Part shown: piece after piece, positions 32,639 through 43,232 of the stretch
How positions within the stretch are numbered: the first letter of the stretch is position 1
Layout of the letters: every line of letters starts with the position of its first letter
Assembly (NCBI GenBank): GCA_032821775.1
Contig: JAVLRN010000003.1
Coordinates: 310,001 to 374,000 of the forward strand
Reading direction: 5' to 3'
Length of the DNA: 64,000 nt
DNA from: Sanguinoderma infundibulare
Lineage: Eukaryota > Basidiomycota > Agaricomycetes > Polyporales > Polyporaceae
Program-made: the position numbers and the translations under genes
The notes under the pieces: generated by a model
The model's input: the letters and a program-made list of their open reading frames with translations, nothing else
Database searches by the model: none
Told to the model about the DNA's origin: nothing

Positions 32639-33933
32639 ATGCCCGCGCACGACCGTGAAGGTAAGCTCGCGTCGATGATATGAAAAGGTTGAGCTCACTT
32701 TTGCGTCGGAAGCACGTGCCTCGGAGCTTCCTACCGAATTATGGCTGAAAATCCTTGCCTATATCAAGGACCCCACGACGCTTTCGGTGCTGATGCAGGT
32801 CAATCGCGCCTTCTGCGACAGAGCCGAAATTCGTCTATACCATACCGTCGCGCTTGAAAGCGACTCGGCCATTCTCTCCTTCTGCGAATCGGTGTCTGCG
32901 TCTTCTTATCGAGCAAACCTCGTAACGACCCTCCACCTCTCCAACGTCGACCAGATAATCTCCGGCAGTGCAGATTCGCCTCCCTTGCTTAATGCCCTCA
33001 GCTCGCTCCGTAAACTCACGTTTCTCAGCCTTCCCATGCTCGGGTGGTACACCCGGGGAACGGGAACCCTTGACACAATTTTCGAAACGCGCTTCCCGCT
33101 TCTCCGCTCCTTCTCCACGAACCACCAGGGAATCTACGACGAGGCAGGTCTGGCGTTCCTCAGCGCGCACCCCCTGCTGGAGGAGCTCGAGATCTTCGAC
33201 GAGTTCGACCCGCCGCGGGCGGACAGCCTCGCCCACGTCCAGATCCCGTCGCTACGCGCCATTTCGTGTAGTGTCTTGTTCCTGGACGACCGCTTGCCCG
33301 TCCCGTCCACGCTCACACACTGCCACTTGACACCTACGTGGGTGGGGGGCGAGACCGGGAACGATCTGCGCCGCATCGCCGCACGGCTGCTGGGCAGGCA
33401 GCTCGTCAGCCTCCGCATCTCCATCCCGTCAGGGATGCTGGTGGATCAGCAGGAGGCGAATTCTCTGGCATTGAATGAGCTGGACGAGCTGTTCCCTCGC
33501 ATCCGTTTCCTCCAGCTCGACATGAACCACGGTGTACGTGCGCGCATTCGCCAATCGTGAAGTAATGCGCGTTAACATGCTTATTTGACAGCTGGACCAA
33601 CCCCACATCAACACACAAATCGTCAACTACATCGCGCAGCGGTCAAGAACCACTCGTGCTCCTCGCCGCCGCGACTCACGCGTAACCCTTGCGTGGGTGT
33701 ACGCATACCCACCGGAGGCTCCCCGAGCGAACGCGAAGGCGGTCACGGCGTTGGACGAGTTTCTGGGCGCGACCGCGTTTCAAGTGCTCCGCGACTGGGA
33801 CGACTACGTCGAGCGCATCGTCTACAAGCACACGGACATTCCGTACATGTCGGTATCGCTGAGCGAGGATGGGACGAGGGTTGTCCGGAAGCAGGATGCT
33901 CAGATGACTGACGAGCAGTGGAAGGTGGTGTAA
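32639..33933 (+). CDS. F-box-like protein, family A (A5)
   Basis: Exons 32639–32660 (MPAHDRE), 32713–33533 and 33592–33933 give 394 aa, introns 52 and 58 nt. F-box-like ELPTELWLKILAYIKDPTTL with LMQVNRAFCDRAE, LRR-like middle, tail module VTLAWVYAYPPEAPRANAK...VLRDWDDYVERIVYKH...DEQWKVV. Mirror partner of A3. Intact, with the short first exon shared by A2, A3 and A6. Confidence 0.85.
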
Positions 33934-34335
33934 GTTGACGCGTCGCAGTGGGTTGTCAACTCCGGCATGGTGTCGAGTTCGGAAATGTGAGCGATGTCGT
34001 TGGAGGACGTTTCCGATCTGTTATGAAGACCGCTATTTTTTGTTAACACACTGGCACCATTTGGGGAAGACTGGCCGGGATGCGCCTGGTCCCTCTACCG
34101 GCATAACGATCAATAACGGATAGCCAAATATCGAGAACGACATTACGGTGAAGGTGTGGTGAAGACGTTTGGTAACGGTTCACCACATGGCGGTGCGTGC
34201 CTTGTTCATCTGTCACGACCACCGACGCTTCCAGGACGTGTTCAGGTTCTGGCCACTCCCGGTCCCATCCCCGTGTCCGCTCAACATATCAATCTGGGCA
34301 TCGTCAATGTTCTATTCCCGCTTGCAGGTCCCTCG

Positions 34336-34343
34336 TATAAATA
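34336..34343 (+). promoter_or_regulatory. TATA-like box before D3
   Basis: TATAAATA lies about 60 bp before the D3 ORF. At the mirror position on the left the sequence reads GTAAATA, so the box is destroyed there. Confidence 0.35.
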
Positions 34344-34379
34344 GCCCCGTCATCCCCCTCTCTGGCGACTGAGTCGCTC

Positions 34380-34600
34380 GGCACTTGCAGCCTCTTCTGT
34401 GAGCATGCCAAGCAAGACTCGGCGAAGACTTCGCCGCCTGCACGAACTACAATAGTGTAGGCGAATCTCAGCTCCAAGTCCCCGAAATCGCCGCTGTCGC
34501 ATCAATTTCGCCGCTATTGCATCCAGCCAAGCAAGATGCACCATTCCAGTGTTTTCCGTGTACCCAATCCTATTCGCAGTGAGGTTTGCAGTATTTGTCC
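34380..34600 (+). pseudogene. Spacer ORF, family D copy 3, with stop
   Basis: In the frame matching D2 this copy reads CSLFCEHAKQDSAKTSPPAR, then a TAG after RTTIV, then ANLSSKSPKSPLSHQFRR. It is colinear with D1 in the inverted arm. Product unknown. It has a TATA-like box upstream, so it may still be transcribed. Confidence 0.35.
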
Positions 34601-34795
34601 TAGTCCGCTATAGGCTGCTGACAGGTGTCAGTCATGATCCAGATGTCAGTTATGATATAGGCACTGCAGCTGGCATGTCAGGATCTCGGCACCATAACTG
34701 CATAGCGACAACCGCTGCGGGACCGAAGCGTTTTGAGAGTGCTTGAAGCTTTATTTACCCTCGGCAACTTCTCTCGGATGAGTACTCTCATTGCG

Positions 34796-36345
34796 ATGCC
34801 GATATCCTTTCCATTTGCCTCCTTCGGGTGGGGAACAAGCAGTGTTGGGCCTTCGAAGAGCAGTCAAACGGGGCGGGAGGGTCAGCCGGGATTCAGGACT
34901 GCGGAGGCTGGGCACGACGGTGGTAAGTGCTCTAACTAGTCGTGACTTGTAGGTTTTGCGAATACCGACACTGGCTTAGAACTCTTATTCTCAGTACCCT
35001 GTTCTTTGCCTACGCCTTCATCTCTGTATTCCGACGATTCGCGCCAATCCTCAAATCTATCTTCAACTTCCTCCTCGGACACCTCTTCTCCTTCCCCCTT
35101 TCTTCCACTCTCGTTCTATGCCCCAGAAGTTCCGTCGAACGACGTACACCCAACACTGCCGCTCGAGCTTTGGGGAGAGGTCTTTGGACATGTGGACCAC
35201 AGTGCCCTAAAGGCTCTCATGCTGGTCGATCGTACGCTCGGCAATGAAGCTGAACGCATTCTCTATCGCAACGTGTTTCTCAAGACAGGCACCTCACTCG
35301 CCATGTTCTCGCGGTCGATTTTCGCTTTCCCTCACCGAACAGCCCTCGTCCTCGGCATCCACATTCCTTAGTATGTGGAAGACCACGATAACCTCGTCGC
35401 CATCCCAAGTCTCTTGCGCAACCTCTACAACTTGAAGCGTCTGACCCTCAAGCTCTTCGAGACCCGCCTTCCTCACGACCACCTGTTTATTATCCAGATG
35501 ATCCTCAGCATACCGTTCCCCGCACTGCGCAGCCTTTCTCCCAGGGTGCCGCTATCCCTCGACAACAATTGTTTCCATTTCCTCCAGGCGCTTCCCCACC
35601 TCAAACACCTCGATCTCGGCGAGATACCCCCGGCTGTGAAAACGGACTACTCGCGCAGCCAATTCCCAGCGATATCCTCCTTTGCATGCACCTTTCGCCT
35701 CTTGACATCCCTCCACCCCTTGCCGTCGAGCCTTACGCATCTCCACATACTGTCGTGTTCGCGCTCTCAGCTCGTCCGGGTCGCGGAACTACTCGGCTCG
35801 CAAATCGCGAGCCTGCGACTCGGGAGCGTCTACGTGCCCGTCCAGAACGTGGCCTTCGAACGTGTGCCGATGTCCTTGCACGACGTCGCTACGCGCTTTC
35901 CCCACCTCTGATTCCTCCAGCTTGACATGGGACAGGTGCGTCCGAACGCCATCTCGCTAAAGCTCCTCCAGACACTGACCTCTCCGACCGTGCGCAGGAA
36001 GACAAGCGATACAGCCGAGTCCTGGCCGTCGACTATCGCATCAAGCGCGCCGAATCCTTGCAAGCCCCGCCGGTCCGACAGCTAGACGCGGCGCGCATCA
36101 CGCTCGTGTGGGCATTCTCCCGTCCAAAGCATGAGGGGAAGGGGATGTGGATCGAGGTCGGGTACCAGCGGTTTCTGAACAAGGCGGCGTCGGAGGTGCT
36201 GAGGGAGTGGGGCTACTACGTCGAGCGCATCGTGACGACGCATGGGACCGGCGCGCATGAGAGGCTTGCGTTGGATGAGAAGGAGGCGGGGCTGGTTCGG
36301 GCGGTGGATCCGGATATGTGGGAGGGGTATTGGAGATGCGTGTAG
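34796..36345 (+). pseudogene. Family B F-box gene with two nonsense codons (B4)
   Basis: It aligns along its whole length with B1: MPISFPFASFGWG, intron, Ser-rich linker, LPLELWGEVFGHVDHSALKA, LRR-like body, intron after DMGQ, tail module to EGYWRCV. Two stops break it. A three-base TAG insertion lies at 35369–35371 between GIHIP and YVEDHDNL. A CGA-to-TGA change lies at 35909–35911 in the conserved FPHLRFLQLD. The rest of the frame is undamaged, so the loss is recent. Confidence 0.88.
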
Positions 36346-36496
36346 AATATCGGTGAGTGTTTTCCTTTTCTTCGCAAGTCTGAAGACTGGTTTGACGCCT
36401 TGCACGTGACACAGTTCTGTGGTAATCGATAAGTTCCCGCATCGATGTCGCCTCAACCCAACATTCTCCGACTACAACGTCGTGCGAGAATCCCAA

Positions 36497-37809
36497 ATGC
36501 CCGCGCACGACCGTGAAGGTAAGCCCGCATCGATGATATGAAAAGGTTGAGCTCACTTTTGCGTCGGAAGCACGTGCCTCGGAGCTTCCTACCGAATTAT
36601 GGCTGAAAATCCTTGCCTGTATCAAGGATCCCGCGACACTTTCGGCGCTGATGCGGGTCAATCGTGCCTTCTGCGACAGAGCGGAAATTCGGCTGTACCA
36701 TACCGTCACGCTTGGCTATGATTCAGCCATTCTGTCCTTCTGCGAATCGGTATCTGCGTCTTCTAATCGAGCAAACCTCGTAACAAGCCTCCACCTCTCC
36801 AACAACGACCAGCTAATCTCCGGCAGTGGAGATTCGCCTCTCTTGCGTATTGCCCTCAGCTCGCTCCGTAATCTCAAGTTTCTCAGCCTTCGCATGCTCG
36901 GGTGGTGCGCCGGGGGAGCGGGAACCATTAACGCAATCTTCGAAACGCGCTTCCCGCTTCTCCGCTCCTTCTCTACGAACCACCAGGGAACCTACGACGA
37001 GGCAGGTCTGGCGTTCCTTAGCGCGCACCCCCTGCTAGAGGAGCTCGAGATCTCCGACGAGTTCGACTCCCCGCCGCGGGCGGACCGCCTCACCCGCGTC
37101 CAGCTCCCGTCGCTGCGCGCCATTTCGTGTAGTGTCTGGTTCCTGGACGACCGCTTGCCCGTCCCGTCCACGCTCACGCACTACCAATTAACACCTACGT
37201 GGGTGGAGGGCGAGACCGGGAACGATCTGCGCCGCATCGCCGGACGGCTTCTGGGCGGGCAGCTCGTCAGCCTGCGCATCTCCATTCCGTTAACGCTGTG
37301 GGTGGATGAGCACAGGGCGGATTCTGTCGCGCTGGATGAGCTGGTCGAACTGTTCCCTCGTCTGTCCTTCCTCCAACTTGACATGGACGCGGGTGTACGT
37401 ACTCGCATTCGATGATCGTGATGCAACCGTGCGCGTTAACGTGCCTGCTTGCCAGTTGGTCCGCCCCCGCATCAATACACAGATCGTCAACTGCGTCGCG
37501 CAGCGATCGAGAACGACTCGCGCTCCTCGCGCCCGCGACGCGCGCCTGACCCTTGTGTGGGCGTATGCACGGCCGCTGAAGACTCGCGAGGTGGACGTGG
37601 CGGTGGACGTGGGGGCGGTCGCAGCATTGGACAAGTTTCTGAGCGCGACCGCGTTTCAAGTGCTCCGCGACTGGGACGACTACGTCGAGCGCATCGTCTA
37701 CAAGTACACGGACAGCCCGTATATGTCGGTATCTCTGAGCGAGGATGGTACGAGGCTGGTTCGCAGGCGGGATGCGAAGATGATTGATGAGCAGTGGAAG
37801 GTGGTGTGA
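36497..37809 (+). CDS. F-box-like protein, family A (A6)
   Basis: Exons 36497–36518 (MPAHDRE), 36571–37394 and 37456–37809 give 399 aa. F-box-like ELPTELWLKILACIKDPATL with LMRVNRAFCDRAEIRLYHTV, LRR-like middle with FLSAHPLLEELEISDEFD, tail module LTLVWAYARPLKTREVDV...VLRDWDDYVERIVYKYTD...DEQWKVV. Its tail has a four-residue VDVG insertion compared with its mirror partner A2. It starts 150 bp after the B4 stop and converges with C3. Intact. Confidence 0.85.
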
Positions 37810-38070
37810 GCTGCTTGAGGTATCGAGGTGAATTATCGACTTCGGAATGATGTAGAGTTTGGAACTGTGAGCCACCAAGGAGGAGGATGTCTGCGATTTG
37901 TAACGAAGAACACTCCCATTTTCCTATCACACTATAGAGGTGGTCGTGTTCATATGTAGTCATGCGACTGGCGCGTTGTGGCCAGTACGGTACGTGTTCG
38001 TGATTGTTGTCCCACAATTGCGCTACACCATCTACAAGCATCAAACACTGCCAGCCGAGTCTTTCGATAA

Positions 38071-39585
38071 TCATTCAGGCGTCCCCCGGCCCCAAATCAT
38101 CATCTCCACCTCCTGTTGACTACTCTGCCACTCCCCAATTCCCACCATCGGTTCTTCCTCAGCATCCCCATCTTCGGTACTATCCTCTTCTTCCGGGCCA
38201 CTGTCGTACTCCAGCACAACGGACTTGTCCTTCCTGGGCCTGTGGTCCCTCATGGAGATACGGACTACGCGCACTGTCTTGCTCCAGCGCATGAACGCCA
38301 GGGTAGTCTCCTTTAGGTCGATCTGGTCAAGGTAATCAGCCATAGTACACCCGTCGTCGCCCTCTCCGGCATGAAGTCCGCTGCAGTCGATAACCAGTTC
38401 AAAGGTCCTGATTAGGCTTGAAACACCAAGCTCGCGAGGCAGCGAGCCCTGCCGGCCAACTTTGAGCAGCCATACCAAACGACTGAAGCCACCGTGCCCA
38501 CTCACCAGTGCTTTCATGACTTCGTACACACGGTCCCGCTCCGTGATCTTGAGGGTTATCGCGAGAGTCTTCAGCCGCGCTATTCCGAGTCCATTCTGAC
38601 TTGCTAGTAGAGAGAACTCGAGCAAGGGCTCTTCGTCCACGATACGAGCGCATTCCGTGGTCAGCCGCAGCTCGGCCGGGCGGACGTCGCGCAGCACAGC
38701 GTCCATCATGCTCACGCACCACCGTTGCGACTGGCAAAGGCCGACCGTCGAGAGTTCGAGTCGCTCGACGGCGCACCGGAGCCCGAGGACGTACGCGTCG
38801 AGGAGGTTGCATGTCACGACGTCGAGCGACTTCCAGCTGCCGTACTCGTCTTGGTGCTCCTTGTTCATGTTGCGCCAGCGCGTGCACTCGGCAATATCTT
38901 CGTGCTCGATGAAGCGCATGCTCCTGACCGCGAGCTCTGACAGGTTCGGGAACGCTTGGACGTAGTCGTACGTCAGCGGGACGTCGAAGAAGTCGAGGGT
39001 GACTGCCTTCAACACATGATATTGTATGTCGAAGGAGACGTTGTCGTCCGTCATGGCTCCTGCCGCCGCGAGCCTCTCGAGGGTATGTTGGGAGCGTTGC
39101 AGGAGATGGAGGGGGTTCGATGTGCATCTGTCCTTCAAAGGCGTTTTCGCATCCCCTCCAGCCAACCACAGGTCTGCGAAAACCAGAGGGGACTTCATGT
39201 TCAGCAGCATGCCCGCGCCGAGCTCGCCCACGTTCTTCATCCGCAGAGTCTTGATCGTCGTGAGGTTCGCGAATGCCCCAGGCAGCGCCGGGTCCGACGC
39301 AAGAAAGGCCTCCGCTTCATCGTCAAACTCCAGGTGACTGAAGGCAGCGCACCGTTCCATGCCGGATAGCAAGGAGACCAGCGCCGCTGCCGTGGCTGCC
39401 CCGATCTTCCCTACGCACACCCGCAGGCTGTGGAGGGAGAAGGGACTGGCGCACCGCATGAGCTTAGCGAATGCAATGACGTCGTCCTCGGTGCGGAGGT
39501 AAACGTCGTCTGTGAGGTAGGATTGAATCGTGCCGGCTTGCGCTTCAATGCCGGGCTGTTGTGTGTGCTCGAGCATTTGAGACAT
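38071..39585 (-). CDS. LRR-like protein with acidic tail, family C (C3)
   Basis: Exons 39585–38506 and 38448–38071 give 485 aa; the 57-nt intron is in frame, but GTGAGT/GGCAG match the C2 splice sites, so I treat it as an intron. The start MSQMLEHTQQPGIEAQAG aligns with the C2 start; an upstream ATG at 39711 lies in the leader. LRR-like body (SLHSLRVCVGKIG, TTIKTLRMKNVGELG, FPNLSELAVRSMRF, VERLELSTVGLCQ) and acidic tail (PEEEDSTEDGDAEEEPM). Head to head with A7. It is the intact mirror partner of C1. Confidence 0.75.
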   Translation of the reverse strand: MSQMLEHTQQPGIEAQAGTIQSYLTDDVYLRTEDDVIAFAKLMRCASPFSLHSLRVCVGKIGAATAAALVSLLSGMERCAAFSHLEFDDEAEAFLASDPALPGAFANLTTIKTLRMKNVGELGAGMLLNMKSPLVFADLWLAGGDAKTPLKDRCTSNPLHLLQRSQHTLERLAAAGAMTDDNVSFDIQYHVLKAVTLDFFDVPLTYDYVQAFPNLSELAVRSMRFIEHEDIAECTRWRNMNKEHQDEYGSWKSLDVVTCNLLDAYVLGLRCAVERLELSTVGLCQSQRWCVSMMDAVLRDVRPAELRLTTECARIVDEEPLLEFSLLASQNGLGIARLKTLAITLKITERDRVYEVMKALVSGHGGFSRLVWLLKVGRQGSLPRELGVSSLIRTFELVIDCSGLHAGEGDDGCTMADYLDQIDLKETTLAFMRWSKTVRVVRISMRDHRPRKDKSVVLEYDSGPEEEDSTEDGDAEEEPMVGIGEWQSSQQEVEMMIWGRGTPE

Positions 39586-40893
39586 GCGAGTGGGATGGGA
39601 ACGGTAAAGCTGGAGAACGACGACTTGTGAGTGAGCGGAGCTCGACTGAGGAGAGGAGTGCCACTCACCTGTAGGACAATGTTCCTGTGCGTGGAGGCAG
39701 ACAAGGGACAACCGGGGAGGGGGAGACGTGTAGTTTTATACAGTGGCGTGGTACAATACAAACATGCACAACTGTCTTTGTTGTGCCGACTATAGATACG
39801 GAGCGCGTCTACCTGCGTCCTTTGAGCAATCAATCGCCCATCTACATGGAAGTATTCCTCCCGTTTAATTGACTGACTGAAGGAAAACGCATGCACTGGC
39901 CATGAACAGACAAAATACGTACCATTCCCGGACACTTTTGCAGTCGTGTTTGCCACTGTGATCGCTCTTGCAAGAAAGTTTCGCAGACAACCTGAAGGAA
40001 AACCGGTAGACGAACTTCTAAACGAGGCACCTACCATGAAGACTTGAACGACCCACGCTCGTCCACACAGCACATCCTAGCACCGACACGCACGCTGAGA
40101 CTTCGGAAGAGCGTCCACATGGTCCTTTCTAGCTAGACGTAGACCGAAGTACCTCTTGACTTAGACTCAGGTTGGTCGCGTCTCTGTATATGAGGATCAA
40201 GGTTAATTCCGGACATAACATACCAATGGGGGAAGCCTACCTTTCAAACAAATGCAGCCCGCCGCAATGCGTGCCGAGAAAACAGAGCACGAAGTGTGGA
40301 CTTGGACGCTAAACAGTCATTTCCCGGGCTGTCCAGAAAAACTGCGAGCCGGTTGGTTTCTGATGCGCCGCCGCGCAGTCAACAAGGGGATAGTCGCAAC
40401 ATTTTAAGATTGTACATTTCTTGGAGTTCTTCAAATGATCCACTGCCTCGTGCGAAGGCATGCGGGAGCGATAGAGACGGCGAGGAGAAGACTGGAGAGC
40501 GTTGAACTGCGGCCTCTGGCAGAGCCCCGGCCGAGGATGTCGGACGTGACTAATCTCTAGTCACGCATCACGCTGTTACTGAACGTCACGACAGCTTGGC
40601 AGTCACGCTTGCGGCTCACCGTCCTCCGACGTGGCATGTCCCGCTCACTCCAGCTGGCCGTGACTCAAGTCCTCACCCCTCGACCTGTCTCTGCAAGCTG
40701 TAGCAGTGTATCCAGCATACAGATCCTCCTCCTGAATCCTCACCCCGATGCAAAATGGTTGCCACAGGGCTTAGAGGGTCATCTAGTCAGACGAGTCGGA
40801 AGGCGGAGGATAGACATTCTCCAGCTGTGAGCCTTCGTCCTTCGATCATCGTTTTGCTTGGTTCTCCTCAGACAAATTTGATGGGCTCAATAG
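39586..40893. promoter_or_regulatory. Divergent C3/A7 intergenic region with spliced C leader
   Basis: Same layout as the C2/A4 region: a C leader with conserved donors (TTCATG|GTAGGT, GGGAATG|GTACGT) and acceptors (TTCCTTCAG), then about 700 bp without a gene, then sequence like that upstream of A4 just before the A7 start. Confidence 0.4.
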
Positions 40894-42257
40894 ATGGCTT
40901 CATTGACTTCCCCCAACGATTTGACCTCAAGTCAATACGGATCGGGTAATTTCCTGATGAAGGTAAGCAGTCCGCGTTGATGATACACGACGTCAAAGGA
41001 CTAAGCTCCAGTCTTCATGGGCAGCACACTCCAGGACCTGTGCCCCCAGAGCTACCCACGGAATTATGGTTACACATTTTTGGCTACATCGATGATACCG
41101 CGACGCTTTCGGTGCTCATGCGACTCAATCGCGCTTTCTGCGACAGAGCCGAAAGTCAACTATATCATACCGTCATCCTTGCAGACGATGACATCATCCC
41201 CTTCTGCGAGTCGGTGTCTGCGTCTTCTCATCGAGCAAATCTCGTCACAAGCCTCTGGATCTTCCAGCTAATCTCCGACAGTATAAACTTGCCTCTCTTC
41301 CTTATCGCCCTTAGCTCGCTCCGTAATCTCAAGTATCTCCGCCTTCACTTGCTCTGGTGGTGCGACCGGGTAGCAGGATCCATTAACGCAATCTTCAATC
41401 TGCGCTTCCCGCTCCTCCGCGCCTTCACCACGAGCTACCAAGGAATTCACAACGAGGGATGTTTAGCATTCCTCCACGAGCACTTGTTGCTCGAGGAGCT
41501 CGAGATCAGTGACGATATTTTCCGCCCGGAATCGCCATCGTGGGCGGAGAAATTCGCTAACGTCCGGCTCCAATCCTTGCGCGCCATTACGTGCGGCTTC
41601 TCGTTCATCCACGACGGTTTCCCCGTCCCGCCTACGCTCACCCACTGCCACTTGACTCAGGCGAGGGTGACACTCGAGGCCTGGCGGGTGCGTCACATCG
41701 GCGTGCTGCTGGGCAAGCAGCTCGTGAGCCTGCGCATGTGCCAGCGCTTCCCTCTAATGACGAACCACCAAGACCCAGATCCTCTTACGCTTGACGAGCT
41801 GGTCGAACTCTTCCCTCGTATCCGCTTCCTCCAGCTCGACTTTGACCACAGGGTGCGTCTTTAGCTTCGTTATCCGTGTAATGACGCTCTCTGACCTACT
41901 TGCGACTCCCTGCAGATGGTCCGCCTCGACACCAACAAACATGCCGTCAACTTCACCCCAGAACGATCAAGGACACAATCGGCGATTGCTCGCCGTTGTG
42001 ACGCGCGACTGACTCTTGTGTGGGTGTACACATACTGGTCGATTCGGAAGGCAGACGTGGGCACGACCGCCGCATGGGACGACTTTGTGAGCGCCATGGC
42101 GTTCCAGGTGCTCCGCGACTGGGACGACTACGTGGAGCGCATCGTATACAGGCATACGGGCTCGCCATATAGGTCAGCGTCACTGAGCGAGGATAGGACC
42201 CAGTTGGTGCGGAGGCCGGACACGGAGATGGTCGACGAGCAGTGGAAGCTGGTGTGA
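40894..42257 (+). CDS. F-box-like protein, family A (A7)
   Basis: Exons 40894–40962 (MASLTSPNDLTSSQYGSG...), 41025–41852 and 41916–42257 give 412 aa. F-box-like ELPTELWLHIFGYIDDTATL with LMRLNRAFCDRAESQLYHTV, LRR-like middle (LLLEELEISDDIF), tail module LTLVWVYTYWSIRKAD...VLRDWDDYVERIVYRH...DEQWKLV. It shares the long first exon with A4 and is head to head with C3, so C–A divergent pairs occur twice intact. No lesions. Confidence 0.85.
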
Positions 42258-42617
42258 GCTGCTTCAGATGTTGCGGTGGGTTGTCCATAGCGCACTGGCG
42301 TAAATTTTGGAACTGTGAGCGTTCTCCTGGAGGACGTCTCGAATTGGTATAAAGGCGCTATTCTTCTGTTAACATACGACAGTACAATATGCAGGGCACG
42401 ATTGGTCGGACTGCTCGTGACACCTCTACAGGTACGCCGGACCGCCAAACGTCGAGAACGACGTCACTGTGAAGGTGTGGCACGAACGTTGGGAACGGTT
42501 CACGACGTGGCGGCGTGAGCCCTGTTCATCTCTCACAACCACCGGCGCTCGCAGCGCGCGGCCACTACCTTTCCAGGATACCTTTTGTTTGTCCGCTCAA
42601 CCTAGGGCATCACGGCC

Positions 42618-43232
42618 ATGGCAATCCCGAACATCCTACTCCCACTCACTTCTCGTGTACATGGTCCCGTTATCTCCTCTGGCGACTCTGTCCCCCGATG
42701 CAGCCTATTCTCCCATGGGCACATTCGTAGCAGCGCCTGCAACCTCTTCTCTTTCATGCAACAACACCCCAAGCAAGATTTGGAGAAAACTCCGCCGCCT
42801 GCGCGAATTGCGACGGCGTGGACGGATCTCAAGGTCAAGATTCAAAAGTCGCCTCTCCCACATCACTTCCGAGTCCATCGTTCTTTCACCCAACACGCCA
42901 AGAAAGAGAAGACTCCGTCGCCCACGCGGACTACGATGGTCCGGCCGAATCTTCAGGAGATCCAGAGACCGCCTCCATCACATCGTTCGGACGTCAACGT
43001 CTTTTCGGGAAGCAAGGAACGGGTTCGTGAACAGCGTAGCAGAATTCCTAGGTTATCCGCGCTGTGGAAGGGGTGGGAATCGCGGTGGGAAGGCGCGCAG
43101 AACGGATCGTCTGGCAGGAGCCCTGGTTTGCGCGAGGCAGACGCAGTACGTGATAACCGTGATTTGCGAGTTCCGCCGGCTGAAAACGCGGGTTTAGGAC
43201 CGGCAATCCCCAGAGTCCATCAACCAAAGTGA
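42618..43232 (+). CDS. Family D ORF, long copy (D2), uncertain
   Basis: An open frame of 204 codons downstream of A7. The first 45 codons lie over sequence homologous to the A–B spacers. From MQQHPKQDLEKTPPP it shares VKIQKSPLPHHF with D1 and D3, then becomes basic and Pro/Ser-rich (AKKEKTPSPTRTTMVRPNL). It overlaps in another frame the start of the next ORF, so splicing between them is possible but I could not fix a junction. Function unknown; weak evidence for a real gene. Confidence 0.35.
   Translation: MAIPNILLPLTSRVHGPVISSGDSVPRCSLFSHGHIRSSACNLFSFMQQHPKQDLEKTPPPARIATAWTDLKVKIQKSPLPHHFRVHRSFTQHAKKEKTPSPTRTTMVRPNLQEIQRPPPSHRSDVNVFSGSKERVREQRSRIPRLSALWKGWESRWEGAQNGSSGRSPGLREADAVRDNRDLRVPPAENAGLGPAIPRVHQPK

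Larger units (their letters stand above)
32180..40105. repeat. Right arm of the large inverted duplication
   Basis: B3 tail–A5–D3–B4–A6–C3 is the reverse complement of 4090–11640. The inner edge falls inside the last exon of a family B gene (B3 begins at about 32224, matching B2 at about 11.6 kb). The outer edge lies in the C leader region near 40.1 kb. Spacers match as well as exons. Confidence 0.85.
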
